64,000 nt of DNA, from the NCBI GenBank assembly GCA_963592435.1, contig CAVAWT010000003.1:28091-92090 (forward strand), read 5' to 3'. This DNA is from Phoenicibacter sp963592435 (GTDB lineage Bacteria; Actinomycetota; Coriobacteriia; Coriobacteriales; Eggerthellaceae). The first letter of the stretch is position 1. Each line of letters begins with the position of its first letter. The translations under genes were made by a program, and so were the position numbers. Of this stretch, positions 1 to 8,885 are shown in pieces. Below the pieces are notes generated by a model. It saw only the letters and a list, made by a program, of their open reading frames with translations, did not search any database and was not told the origin of the DNA.

Positions 1-2766
1 CTCGGACGCTCCATCTGGCTTCGTTGAGGAAGAATCATCTGCACCATAGCATGTACCATCAGCACTGACATAATAGAAGTTCTTTCCCTGTTCATATTGT
101 GGCATTCTTGTCCAATAACAATTTTCATAGCCAGATGCCGAGTTCTCAGGCGTACCTCCAGATCTCGTCTTTTTAACTAATGCAGGGGCAGCGACATTTA
201 ACTCTACCTCATTTTCTTCAGAGAAATTATCATAGAAAGCATATTGGCTACCGTCGATTGGCGGATAGACATACTTAGTTAACTCAGTTGGGCTTGATGG
301 CCAAAATTTGCATTTTGTTGTCGTCGTGTTGATGTAGGCAAAATCCTTTCCGCCACCCGTGTATGATCGCTTGCCAACTTCCTTCAGTTTATCGGTAAAA
401 CCAGTGTTTAAGTTAACAAAGAGGTAATGATTTTCATCATTCATGGTTGTAAAGATCTCCATTCGACTCCACCCCCCGTCATTTGTTAGAGGATTGGCAA
501 CTTCCATTTCCACCGCGTATGGAGTGAGGTGTGTTGCCTCGAAAGTCAACGTTGTGTCATCTCTTATTATTGTGCTTTGATCAGAAGTCTCTTCGTGTTG
601 CCCAACTTCCAAAATCCTGAACTCGACAAACTTGTCTTCCCCTGTGTTATTTTTGTTCTTCCATTGGGTGTAGAGGTGATAGTTGTCGTTTTTCATGTAG
701 CCTTCATATTCCGCAATAGTCTCGATGTTTCCTGCCTTTATTTTTGCTACATCTGCATCAATTTCTGCAGATGATTTCTTAACATTCCATGCAGCTTCGA
801 CATAATTAGGATTCTCGACATTAGCCTTTTCTGCCGTGTTGTCTGTTGTTATCAACTTGCTCGGAGCAAGCCAATACTTAACTAAGTCACCATCTGATGA
901 GGGCACCCAGTTCGCAAAAATCTCCGTGTCTTCGCTAAATATGGTGTCTGCTTCGATTTTTTCGCCTGCGCAATTGGCATCCTTAAAAAATCCTGCCAAT
1001 TCCAAACCCTCTTCTGTGCCATAATCGTCAGAAGTTATGTAAACACTCGAACCCGGGGCAATATATTTATTAAACGTTGCGTTTCCATGGTCTTGTGTGT
1101 TACATTTGATTGTTATTGACTGCTCAATGTCTGCTGATGACTCTTTTTGCGAATCGCCACTCATTTCATAGCAATTCTTCTTTGCGCCTGTTATTTCATA
1201 TGTTATTGCAATAGGAACATTTTCACTCAATTTGTTTATGAGAGCTTCCTCACCAAAAGTTCCAATCGGCGTGACTTTAACGTCATCTGTCCCATAAACT
1301 CCAGTGAGCGTCCAATCAGGCAGGAAAGTAGCGTTTCTCGTCGCGTCATAAAGTTTGTTCTCAGCTTGCAAATTGCTTGCCGTCAACTTCGCTTTGTTGA
1401 TGACAAAACTCTTCGTCGCAGTTCCTGTGAAATTGCCTTTGCCTTTCACCTGCAAATTATGCGTTCCTGCATCGGTCTGCTTGTTGTTTGCAAGATCATA
1501 ATCAGAAGTGGAAAGTGTGAGGCCATTAATGGTCACTTTCGAGACCTTTTGCTCATGTTCGGTTGCGTCATAATCAAATGTGCCACTTCCTTCAAGCACA
1601 ATTTGAGCACCTTTTATGTTCATAGGAGAAATCGTGAAACTTTTTAGAGCAACTCCAGTGCAGTTATTTTTTCCTGTGATGGTTAATGCATACGTCCCCG
1701 CTTTGGTCTGAGTGTTGTTTGAAACTGTGTATTCAGAAGCAGGAATTGTGTTCCCATCCATCGTGACCTTCGTAACAGTTTGCGTTTGAGCTTTCCCGTT
1801 ATAGGTCAGAGAATTCCCAAGTGTCACGGTCGCAAGAGCGATGTTTAATTTGTTTATGATGAAGTTGTAGGTCTTAGAGCCGGTGTATCTCCCTTTTCCT
1901 GTTATTGTTATCGTGCCAGTTCCTGGACTTTTGTTTGCGCCGTAAGTCACAACATAGTCTTTGTTTGCTGTCAAACCAGTCACGGTCGCGCTCGGCTTGA
2001 TTTGAGTGCCGTTATAAGTTTTCGGTGTCAAATCAACGACAGCCTTCGAAAAATCGATCGCGATGCTGGATGGTTCCAAAACAGAATAGCCTCGCCAGCC
2101 AACGCCTTCTGCCCTCCAGCCAAGACTAACAAGGGTTTTTTGTTCTCTTTCATCTGTAGTGTAATTATGGGTTCCTGTCTGCGCATAAGGGTTATATTGC
2201 CTCAAAACATCTATCACATCTGGCTCTTCATCTGAACTTGTTGTAACCGTGTACCAACCTGTTCCCTCATAAGTCCAACCAGCCAACACACATTTGTCCC
2301 TCTCTTTAGCGTCTGTGGTGTAGTGATGATCGCCACCTTCAACATATTTGTTATAAAGACGATAGACTGGCTTCATAGTTTTGCTTGTTGGTGCATACCA
2401 CTCAATTTTTTCATAGACCCAGCCAGCTTTTACGATGTTGTCGCGCTCTGAAATGCTCGCAGTGTAGAAATGCTCAAAGTTCCATCTGTTATATAGCCTA
2501 AACATTGCCACGCGAGAACCATCGCTCGACATCATCTTGTCGCTGTCAGCACCTAAACAGGCATTAGGGATTAGGGAATTGGTGTTAGCGAGGGCTTCAG
2601 TCGTGGCTCCACTTCCTTTCAGCCCAACATCCGCATTCTCTTGAGCACTTGCAACGTTTAGATTAGTGCACATCAAAAGCAAAATAACTATCGAAAAGAT
2701 AAGGGTAAGAAAAGAAAATCTTCTTAGATTTTTGAGTCCGAGTAAACTTAGTCTTGAAGTAAACAT
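1..2766 (-). CDS. Secreted multi-domain repeat protein, C-terminus cut by window edge
   Basis: The reverse strand is open for 922 codons from ATG 2766 to base 1 without a stop, so only the N-terminal part is present. A GAGGGG ribosome site precedes the ATG. Residues 1-42 are a signal peptide (basic start, hydrophobic core, ASA-Q-like end). Three repeats of about 55 residues follow, of the form 'LYNRW..EHFYT..ERD....GW.YE', resembling DUF5648-type carbohydrate-associated repeats. Next come three MBG/Ig-like modules ('TYNGT..', 'GTYALTITGK'), a YDG-like module ('LYDATRNATFLPDW'), an InlB-type beta repeat ('GLELAGFFKDANCAGEKI') and a beta-rich region to the edge. I infer a cell-surface or secreted protein, possibly glycan-binding; no enzyme motif is visible. 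The anchor lies outside the window. A heptamer repeat at 2560-2580 is translated in frame. Confidence 0.85.
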   Translation of the reverse strand, partial: MFTSRLSLLGLKNLRRFSFLTLIFSIVILLLMCTNLNVASAQENADVGLKGSGATTEALANTNSLIPNACLGADSDKMMSSDGSRVAMFRLYNRWNFEHFYTASISERDNIVKAGWVYEKIEWYAPTSKTMKPVYRLYNKYVEGGDHHYTTDAKERDKCVLAGWTYEGTGWYTVTTSSDEEPDVIDVLRQYNPYAQTGTHNYTTDEREQKTLVSLGWRAEGVGWRGYSVLEPSSIAIDFSKAVVDLTPKTYNGTQIKPSATVTGLTANKDYVVTYGANKSPGTGTITITGKGRYTGSKTYNFIINKLNIALATVTLGNSLTYNGKAQTQTVTKVTMDGNTIPASEYTVSNNTQTKAGTYALTITGKNNCTGVALKSFTISPMNIKGAQIVLEGSGTFDYDATEHEQKVSKVTINGLTLSTSDYDLANNKQTDAGTHNLQVKGKGNFTGTATKSFVINKAKLTASNLQAENKLYDATRNATFLPDWTLTGVYGTDDVKVTPIGTFGEEALINKLSENVPIAITYEITGAKKNCYEMSGDSQKESSADIEQSITIKCNTQDHGNATFNKYIAPGSSVYITSDDYGTEEGLELAGFFKDANCAGEKIEADTIFSEDTEIFANWVPSSDGDLVKYWLAPSKLITTDNTAEKANVENPNYVEAAWNVKKSSAEIDADVAKIKAGNIETIAEYEGYMKNDNYHLYTQWKNKNNTGEDKFVEFRILEVGQHEETSDQSTIIRDDTTLTFEATHLTPYAVEMEVANPLTNDGGWSRMEIFTTMNDENHYLFVNLNTGFTDKLKEVGKRSYTGGGKDFAYINTTTTKCKFWPSSPTELTKYVYPPIDGSQYAFYDNFSEENEVELNVAAPALVKKTRSGGTPENSASGYENCYWTRMPQYEQGKNFYYVSADGTCYGADDSSSTKPDGASE
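2560..2580. repeat. Heptamer repeat inside the first surface-protein gene
   Basis: GGCATTA GGGATTA GGGAATT, three 7-mers, translated as part of 'TNSLIPNACLG' just after the signal peptide. Confidence 0.5.
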
Positions 2767-2871
2767 AGTAGCCCCTCATTTATTAAAAATTAAATTGCAA
2801 TTTCAAAAAACTTGTTTAATTATATCAAAAAAGTATTCCTTCGTCCTTAAGAATCTTAAAAAAGTTAGACA

Positions 2872-3618
2872 TTAGAGCGCAGAAAAGACTCGTCCTACTT
2901 TTTCTGTTATGCACAAATCAGCGTTTCTGTCTGCTTTAGTTGCTGATAGATTGATGATGACGAGGTGCTTCCCGTGAAAATAATCAATCATCCCTGCTGC
3001 TGGATAGACAACTAAAGAAGTCCCTGCAACAATCAGGAGCTCCGCCTTTGCAATCGATGTGATGGCAGAATCGGTGACTCGGGTGTCAAGTGGCTCTTCA
3101 TATAAAACAACATCAGGCTTTATGATTCCAGCACAATTTGGACAGTGAGGAATTCCATCTGTTGCTGTCTGCCATGCGTTTGTTGTTTGGGGAAGCGAAA
3201 AGTGAGCGCCACAATCCATACATGTGTTTCTGTTAACGCTTCCGTGGAGTTCTAAAACGTTTTTTGATCCTGCCATTTGATGCAACCCATCAATGTTTTG
3301 GGTGATGATGGCACTGCAGACCTTTTCTTCTTCGAGCTTTGCCAGTTTTTTGTGCGCCTTGTTGGGTTCAGCATTTTCAAAAATCATCTTCTCGAAATAA
3401 AAGTCATAAAACTCGCGTGTGTGTTGCATAAAAAAAGTGTGTGACACCATAACTTCAGGCGGATAAGGGTATTTTTGGTTGTATACACCGTCGGCGCTTC
3501 GAAAATCAGGAATGCCACTTTCCGTTGAAACTCCTGCTCCTCCAAAAAAAACTAATCCGCCCTCTTTGCAATCCTGAACCCATTCTTTTAAGATGTCGAT
3601 TTGATTTTGAGAATCCAT
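2872..3618 (-). CDS. cobB: Sir2-family NAD-dependent protein deacylase
   Basis: 248 residues, the normal length for a bacterial class-III sirtuin. The NAD-binding GAGVSTESGIPDFRS motif is at 27-41, the TQNIDGLHQ motif at 106-114, the catalytic His in LHG at 125, and four zinc cysteines at 133, 136, 159 and 162. Family knowledge: it removes acyl groups from lysines using NAD, giving nicotinamide and O-acyl-ADP-ribose, and often reactivates acetyl-CoA synthetase. It is a single gene, divergent from the YfhO gene and followed 105 bp later by the surface protein. Which acyl group it prefers cannot be told from sequence alone. Confidence 0.95.
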   Translation of the reverse strand: MDSQNQIDILKEWVQDCKEGGLVFFGGAGVSTESGIPDFRSADGVYNQKYPYPPEVMVSHTFFMQHTREFYDFYFEKMIFENAEPNKAHKKLAKLEEEKVCSAIITQNIDGLHQMAGSKNVLELHGSVNRNTCMDCGAHFSLPQTTNAWQTATDGIPHCPNCAGIIKPDVVLYEEPLDTRVTDSAITSIAKAELLIVAGTSLVVYPAAGMIDYFHGKHLVIINLSATKADRNADLCITEKVGRVFSAL

Positions 3619-3706
3619 GTTTTTGTTCCTTTTCTTAAATCTAATTGAAGTCTGACACTATTCTATCAGTGTTTGAGCCTGCAAGAGTAGTTTTTAAAAT
3701 GGAGAT

Positions 3707-3742
3707 TTGGAACGGTCAAATTTTGATTCTGTAATATAAAAT
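3707..3742 (+). promoter_or_regulatory. Putative promoter of the YfhO gene
   Basis: TTGGAA (3707-3712) lies 19 bp upstream of an AT-rich -10 region TAATATAAAAT (3732-3742). The predicted start point is within a few bases of ATG 3749 and no purine-rich ribosome site precedes the ATG, so the transcript may be leaderless. Confidence 0.35.
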
Positions 3743-3748
3743 TAACCT

Positions 3749-6640
3749 ATGAAGTGTTTAAAAGTAATTAACTCTAAAATTGAGTCGATACAAAAGTGGG
3801 AAGCAGGTGACGCGAAAAGACAGCGTCGCACCTATTGGGCGTTATATGTCATCACTTTTGTTTTAATGACTGTTGCTTCGCTCAATGTCTACATCCTAAA
3901 TGGCCTTTCGATCGTATGGTCAGTAGACGGAATGGAGCAGTTCTATCCCTATTTCGTTTATGAAGGGCAATGGCTTCGTGAGATCGCCTCAAACCTTGCA
4001 AATGGCAACTTTGAGGTCCCAATGTGGGCGTTTGACTTAGGTTATGGAAGTGACCTTCTGGCAGAGATGGATGTTTTTTGGGATCCCCTAAATTTAATCT
4101 CAGCTTTTTTCCCAGAAAAATCTAGTGAATGGGCTTTTCAATTCTTAATCATTTTTCGCCTGTTTTTGGCAGGAGCATCTTTTTCACTATTTTCACTCCA
4201 CTTCAAGAACTTGCGCTGGTGCACTCTTTTGGCATCAATTGTTTATTGTTTAAGTGGAACCGCTCTCACCGCCCTTCATTGGCCAGGATCAACTTGGCCA
4301 CTCATCTTGTTCCCTCTCCTTTTGCTTGGCGTCGAGAAAATCTTGGAGGAAAGATCTCCGATCCATTTCATTTTGACTTCGTTTCTTTTCTTCCTCATTA
4401 CGTGGTATTTCGCCTACATGGCAACGATTTTTCTTGTCATCTATTGTGCTGTTCGCGTGACTTTAAAGCTAAAAAAAGAAAATAAATTGACTGTGCAAAA
4501 TTTCTTTTCTTGGACTTGCCGATTTGCGGGTTATTACTTGATCGGGATCGCAATCGCTGGAATCGCCCTTTGGCCAATGATCCTCGATTTAACTGTCAAC
4601 GAGCGCGCAACAAATGTTGAAACCTACATCCCTCTCCTATATTCATTTTCGTATTACATGGACACCTGCACTGCTTTCGTTGGAACTGCCGCAGTGGGTA
4701 GCGATTGCTTCATTGGATATGGCGGATTTGCATTTTTAGCTTGCGTTATGCTTTTGACTTCTAAAGGCAAAGATACACTATTAAAAGCAGCCCTCGTTAC
4801 AATGCTCATCATCCTCCTGATTCCTGCGCTTGGAAGTGCCCTAAATGGATTTAACTATGCGACAAATCGCTGGGTTTGGGCCCTTGCGCTCCTTGTCTGC
4901 TTCATCCTTGCAAAAGAAATTCCAAGGCTCTTAGAAAAGTTGCCTTGGGAACAGATTCTGACTCTAATCATTTGTTGTGGCATCTTTGTCGTTGCCGTTT
5001 TTGTTCTTCCGTGGATGAGAAACGAGAAGACTGTTGCCGCAAGTGTTGCTCTTTTGGCGGCTCTCGGAGTTTGCATTCAACAGTATGCAGGTCAGCGCAC
5101 AAAACAAACACTTCTTTGTTCGGTGCTTCTGTTTAGTGTCGCCTTGAATGCTTTTTATTTCACCTGCCCAGAAATTTATGGAACTGCCAAAGATGCGCCT
5201 ACTCTTGGAACACTTTACTCAAAAATAACAGATGAATCGGCAGATGATGCAATAGTTAAAACAGACGAAATCGACGCTTTAGACAAAAGCGACAACTGGA
5301 GGTATGATGCAGACCCAGCCTGCGGAGACCGTCCAAGAAACAATTCACTCGTTTTGGGAATTCCTGGAATAAACTTTTACAACAGTCTCTATAACGGCAA
5401 AGTCGACCAATATCACACAGAACTCGGTATAACGCAAGGAGGGATCAATTTCTCCTACCAAAACCTTATGGCTTCCACAATGGCAGAGGCGCTGGCTGGA
5501 GTTAGATATTACATTGTGCCACAAGGCAAATCAAAAGCACTTTATGGATATGAAAAAACGCCACTTTACACAACTCTTAGTGGCGAGCAAAAATATGAAG
5601 TCTATGAAACAAACAACTCGATCGGCAAAGCGTTTTGTTATGATTCTGTCATATCAAGAAGTTATTACAAATCGCTCACCCCTCTCGAGCGTCAAGAAGC
5701 ACTGTTGCAAGGAGCAGTCGTCGACGATGACGAAATTGAAAAAACAGGGCTTAATAAAATCACACCAAAAATAACTTCAACAGAGGTCAACTATGCCGAT
5801 TCAGAAACCATAACGGAACAAAATGCAGGCACAACACAAAAGAACGTCTACATAACTGACGACTCGATTTATGTTTTAAAGGAAAATTCAAGCGTAACGC
5901 TCACTTTTCAAGGTAAAGAAAATTGCGAGACCTACATCAATTTCGCTAACTTCAAACTAAATCCACTAACTCCATTTGACACGCAAAATGTTAAGGCGAA
6001 ACTGACTGGAGTCGAGCCAACCCTTGCAGACAACGTCTCGAATTTTAAATGGCTCATGAAATGGGTGAGTCCAACGACAGTCAAGATAACAATTTCTTCT
6101 GATGGCCAAACATCTGACAGGACAATTTCTGCACCAACCCCAAGCAATCACCTCTATGGTGGCAAGGACGACTGGTCTGTCAACATGGGCTATTCTGAAG
6201 AGGCGCAAACAAAGATAACGCTCACGTTCGACAAGGTTGGGCAATATTCCTTCGACGATTTAAGCATTGTGTGTCAAGATGTTGACAGCGTTTCGTCATA
6301 CATAAAGGACAGGCAAGACATGCAGGTGACAGACTACGTTGAGTCGACGAACAAAATCAATGCTCACGTCGACACAGACACACAGCAATTGGTGTATTTC
6401 TCAACTCCAAAAACTCCTGGATGGACTGCAACAGTCGACGGGGAAAATGCAGAGATAATCAGCGCAAACACTGCGTTTATGGCAGTGAAAGTTGATGCAG
6501 GATCTCACGACATCGAGCTCAAGTTCACATCCCCTGGGTTAAATGAAGGTTTCATAACAACATGTTTAGGCTTGTTATCGCTCCTGTGTGTCGTATTATT
6601 TAGATGTGTTAAAAAACGTAGAGATAAAGCAGAGAAATAA
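3749..6640 (+). CDS. YfhO-family polytopic membrane glycosyltransferase-like protein
   Basis: 963 residues. A short cytoplasmic N-terminus (1-30) is followed by roughly a dozen membrane segments up to about residue 460, then a long extracytoplasmic part (about 460-930), a last membrane helix (about 932-952) and a basic tail. The loop 'VDGMEQFYPYFVYEGQW' after the first helix fits the acidic first loop of GT-C-type enzymes. The layout matches YfhO, which in Firmicutes is needed to glycosylate lipoteichoic acid from undecaprenyl-linked sugars. The stop codon abuts the ATG of the wecE-like gene, and a GT2 that could make the lipid-linked donor sits two genes on. I infer it transfers a sugar to an envelope polymer outside the membrane; the acceptor is unknown. 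Confidence 0.85.
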   Translation: MKCLKVINSKIESIQKWEAGDAKRQRRTYWALYVITFVLMTVASLNVYILNGLSIVWSVDGMEQFYPYFVYEGQWLREIASNLANGNFEVPMWAFDLGYGSDLLAEMDVFWDPLNLISAFFPEKSSEWAFQFLIIFRLFLAGASFSLFSLHFKNLRWCTLLASIVYCLSGTALTALHWPGSTWPLILFPLLLLGVEKILEERSPIHFILTSFLFFLITWYFAYMATIFLVIYCAVRVTLKLKKENKLTVQNFFSWTCRFAGYYLIGIAIAGIALWPMILDLTVNERATNVETYIPLLYSFSYYMDTCTAFVGTAAVGSDCFIGYGGFAFLACVMLLTSKGKDTLLKAALVTMLIILLIPALGSALNGFNYATNRWVWALALLVCFILAKEIPRLLEKLPWEQILTLIICCGIFVVAVFVLPWMRNEKTVAASVALLAALGVCIQQYAGQRTKQTLLCSVLLFSVALNAFYFTCPEIYGTAKDAPTLGTLYSKITDESADDAIVKTDEIDALDKSDNWRYDADPACGDRPRNNSLVLGIPGINFYNSLYNGKVDQYHTELGITQGGINFSYQNLMASTMAEALAGVRYYIVPQGKSKALYGYEKTPLYTTLSGEQKYEVYETNNSIGKAFCYDSVISRSYYKSLTPLERQEALLQGAVVDDDEIEKTGLNKITPKITSTEVNYADSETITEQNAGTTQKNVYITDDSIYVLKENSSVTLTFQGKENCETYINFANFKLNPLTPFDTQNVKAKLTGVEPTLADNVSNFKWLMKWVSPTTVKITISSDGQTSDRTISAPTPSNHLYGGKDDWSVNMGYSEEAQTKITLTFDKVGQYSFDDLSIVCQDVDSVSSYIKDRQDMQVTDYVESTNKINAHVDTDTQQLVYFSTPKTPGWTATVDGENAEIISANTAFMAVKVDAGSHDIELKFTSPGLNEGFITTCLGLLSLLCVVLFRCVKKRRDKAEK

Positions 6641-7777
6641 ATGATTCATTTTAATGTTGCACCTTGCCTTGAAGGCTCGCTTGAAAATGTGAAACAAGCC
6701 GCCAAAAGTGGAGCAATTTGTGGCGACGGACCTTTCACAAAGCGATGCCATGAGTGGATCGAGACAAACTTTAACGCGCAAAAGGCGCTTTTAACGACGA
6801 GCGGAACAGCTGCATTGGAAATGGCAGCTCGCCTTTGCGACTTAAAAGCAGGCGATGAAGTGATCATGCCAAGCTACACATTTCCATCGACTGCTGATGC
6901 TGTCATCGCTTGCGGCGCAACTCCAGTCTTCGTCGACATACACGCTCACACAATGAACATTGACGAAACAAAAATTGAAGACGCAATCACTCCTGCAACA
7001 AAAGCAATTTTTATCGTTCATTATGCTGGGGTTTCTTGCAACATGGAAAAAATTTGCGAGATTGCAGAAGAACACAACTTGCTTCTCGTCGAAGATGCAG
7101 CACAAGGCGTCATGTCAACCTATAAAGGGCAAGCACTGGGAACTTTTGGCGATTTTGGATGCTTTTCCTTCCATGAGACGAAGAACTATTCGATGGGCGA
7201 AGGCGGAGCACTTCTCATAAAAGATGCAGCCAACAATGAATCAGCTGAGATTCTGCGTGAGAAGGGAACAAATCGCTCGAAATTCTTCCGTGGTCAAATT
7301 GACAAATATCACTGGGTTGACTATGGCAGTAGCTATCTCCCTTCAGACCTAAACGCAGCATATCTTCTCTCGCAACTAGATATTGCAGACGAGATCAACA
7401 CAAACCGTCTTGACACCTGGAATCGCTATCACAAAAACTTAAGCGAACTTGAATTTCAAGACAAAATTGAACTTGCAGAAATTCCCGATGGATGCGAGCA
7501 TAACGCGCACATGTTCTTCATAAAATGCAAAGATGTTGACGAGCGACAAGACTTGATGGGACACCTTAAGGCAGCGGAAATTGAGGCGCCTTTCCACTAC
7601 GTCCCACTCCACTCAGCTCCAGCTGGCTTGAAGTTTGGCAGGTTCAATGGGAAAGACATCAACACAACAAAGGAAAGTGAGAGATTGTTGCGACTTCCCC
7701 TTTACTACGGAATCAGCACCTCCGATGTCGACCTCGTTTCAGATAAAATAATAGAGTTTTACCAAAATCTAGATTAA
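6641..7777 (+). CDS. wecE: dTDP-4-dehydro-6-deoxyglucose (WecE-type) aminotransferase
   Basis: 378 residues, the same length as enterobacterial WecE (RffA) and closely similar to it: 'CGDGPFTKRCHEWIE' near 28-42, 'VEDAAQGVMSTYKG' at 150-163, and the PLP lysine K181 in 'FHETKN'. Family knowledge: it converts dTDP-4-keto-6-deoxy-D-glucose and glutamate into dTDP-4-amino-4,6-dideoxy-D-galactose (Fuc4N), a sugar precursor of surface glycans. It begins immediately after the YfhO stop, so the two are probably co-transcribed and translationally coupled. The dTDP-glucose synthesis genes (rfbA/rfbB type) are not in the window. Confidence 0.93.
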   Translation: MIHFNVAPCLEGSLENVKQAAKSGAICGDGPFTKRCHEWIETNFNAQKALLTTSGTAALEMAARLCDLKAGDEVIMPSYTFPSTADAVIACGATPVFVDIHAHTMNIDETKIEDAITPATKAIFIVHYAGVSCNMEKICEIAEEHNLLLVEDAAQGVMSTYKGQALGTFGDFGCFSFHETKNYSMGEGGALLIKDAANNESAEILREKGTNRSKFFRGQIDKYHWVDYGSSYLPSDLNAAYLLSQLDIADEINTNRLDTWNRYHKNLSELEFQDKIELAEIPDGCEHNAHMFFIKCKDVDERQDLMGHLKAAEIEAPFHYVPLHSAPAGLKFGRFNGKDINTTKESERLLRLPLYYGISTSDVDLVSDKIIEFYQNLD

Positions 7778-7819
7778 AGTTTAAAATAATAACTGAGGAA
7801 AGGCATAAAAAACAACACC

Positions 7820-8815
7820 ATGGCAAACAATAAAACATTAGTCTCTTGCGTGATCCCATGCTATAAGTCTTCAGAGATTGTCGGAGATGTCGTTGCAGAG
7901 TTGACAAAGGCAGCGAAAGAACAGAACGATTATGACATGGAGGTCATCCTCGTCAACGATGGGTCTCCTGATGGTGGAAAAACTGCAGAGAAGATCAGCG
8001 AGTTAGCACATGCTAACTCTTCAATCGTTGCAGTTTCTCTCAGCAAAAATTTTGGTCAGCATGCAGCTCTCATGGCAGGATTTGCCAAGGTGAGAGGTGA
8101 AGTTGTTGTGTGCCTAGATGACGACGGTCAAACGCCTGCTAATGAAACTTTCAAGCTTGTTGACAAAGTCATGGATGGATATGACCTTGTTTATGCAAGC
8201 TATCAAGGCAAAAAGAAACACAATTTGTTTCGCAACCTTGGGAGCAAATTCAACATGTGGTGCGATCATCACATAAGTGGTGCACCAAAAGACGTTGAAA
8301 TAACGAGCTTTTTTGCATGCAAACGCTTCGTCATTGACAACGCCTTGAACTACAAAAACCCCTACCCCTACATCCGCGGACTTGTGCACGAATCGGTGCA
8401 AACTTGTTGTAATGTTCCAGTGACACACCGCAATCGCGCTGTCGGAGAATCGGGCTACACATTGAAAAAACTCCTTGGTCTTTGGGCAAACGGTTGCACA
8501 GCGTTCTCTGTTGCACCCCTTCGAGTTGCGACTTGCATAGGAACTTTTCTTGCATTCATAGGCTTCATCTTGATGCTTGTTTTAATAATCCAAAAAATCA
8601 TAGATCCAAACATTGCCGAAGGCTGGACCTCCCTCATGTCAATGCTTTTGTTCGTGAGCGGCCTGATCATGCTAATGCTTGGACTGCTGGGTGAATATGT
8701 TGGGAGAATATATTTGAGCATAAACAACATTCCTCAATACGTCATCCGCGATATCGATGATTTCAGGGAAGAAAATCAATCAATACCTTCACGTCAACCC
8801 ATGAATAAGGGATAA
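7820..8815 (+). CDS. GT2 polyprenyl-phosphate glycosyltransferase (GtrB/ArnC/DPM1-like)
   Basis: 331 residues. A GT-A domain spans about 1-230: 'VIPCYKSSE' at the start, 'VNDGSPDGG' as the nucleotide-binding loop, 'VCLDDDGQTP' as the metal-binding DXD region. Two membrane helices follow at about 232-255 and 268-290, with a short tail. This architecture is that of bactoprenol-phosphate glucosyltransferase GtrB and ArnC, which load a sugar onto undecaprenyl phosphate on the inner face of the membrane. It lies 42 bp behind wecE in the same direction. I infer it provides a lipid-linked sugar, possibly the wecE-derived amino sugar, to the YfhO protein. Confidence 0.9.
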   Translation: MANNKTLVSCVIPCYKSSEIVGDVVAELTKAAKEQNDYDMEVILVNDGSPDGGKTAEKISELAHANSSIVAVSLSKNFGQHAALMAGFAKVRGEVVVCLDDDGQTPANETFKLVDKVMDGYDLVYASYQGKKKHNLFRNLGSKFNMWCDHHISGAPKDVEITSFFACKRFVIDNALNYKNPYPYIRGLVHESVQTCCNVPVTHRNRAVGESGYTLKKLLGLWANGCTAFSVAPLRVATCIGTFLAFIGFILMLVLIIQKIIDPNIAEGWTSLMSMLLFVSGLIMLMLGLLGEYVGRIYLSINNIPQYVIRDIDDFREENQSIPSRQPMNKG

Positions 8816-8885
8816 CAAACTAACGAAGGCAGTTCAATAAAGAATGGCACAAGTCAACTTGCATAGGGATTATGGGGTGTAAAAC

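Noticed and set aside
1147..1647. Plus-strand 166-codon frame in the first 2.7 kb
   Set aside because: The minus strand is open over the whole region with recognisable domains; this frame is its shadow.
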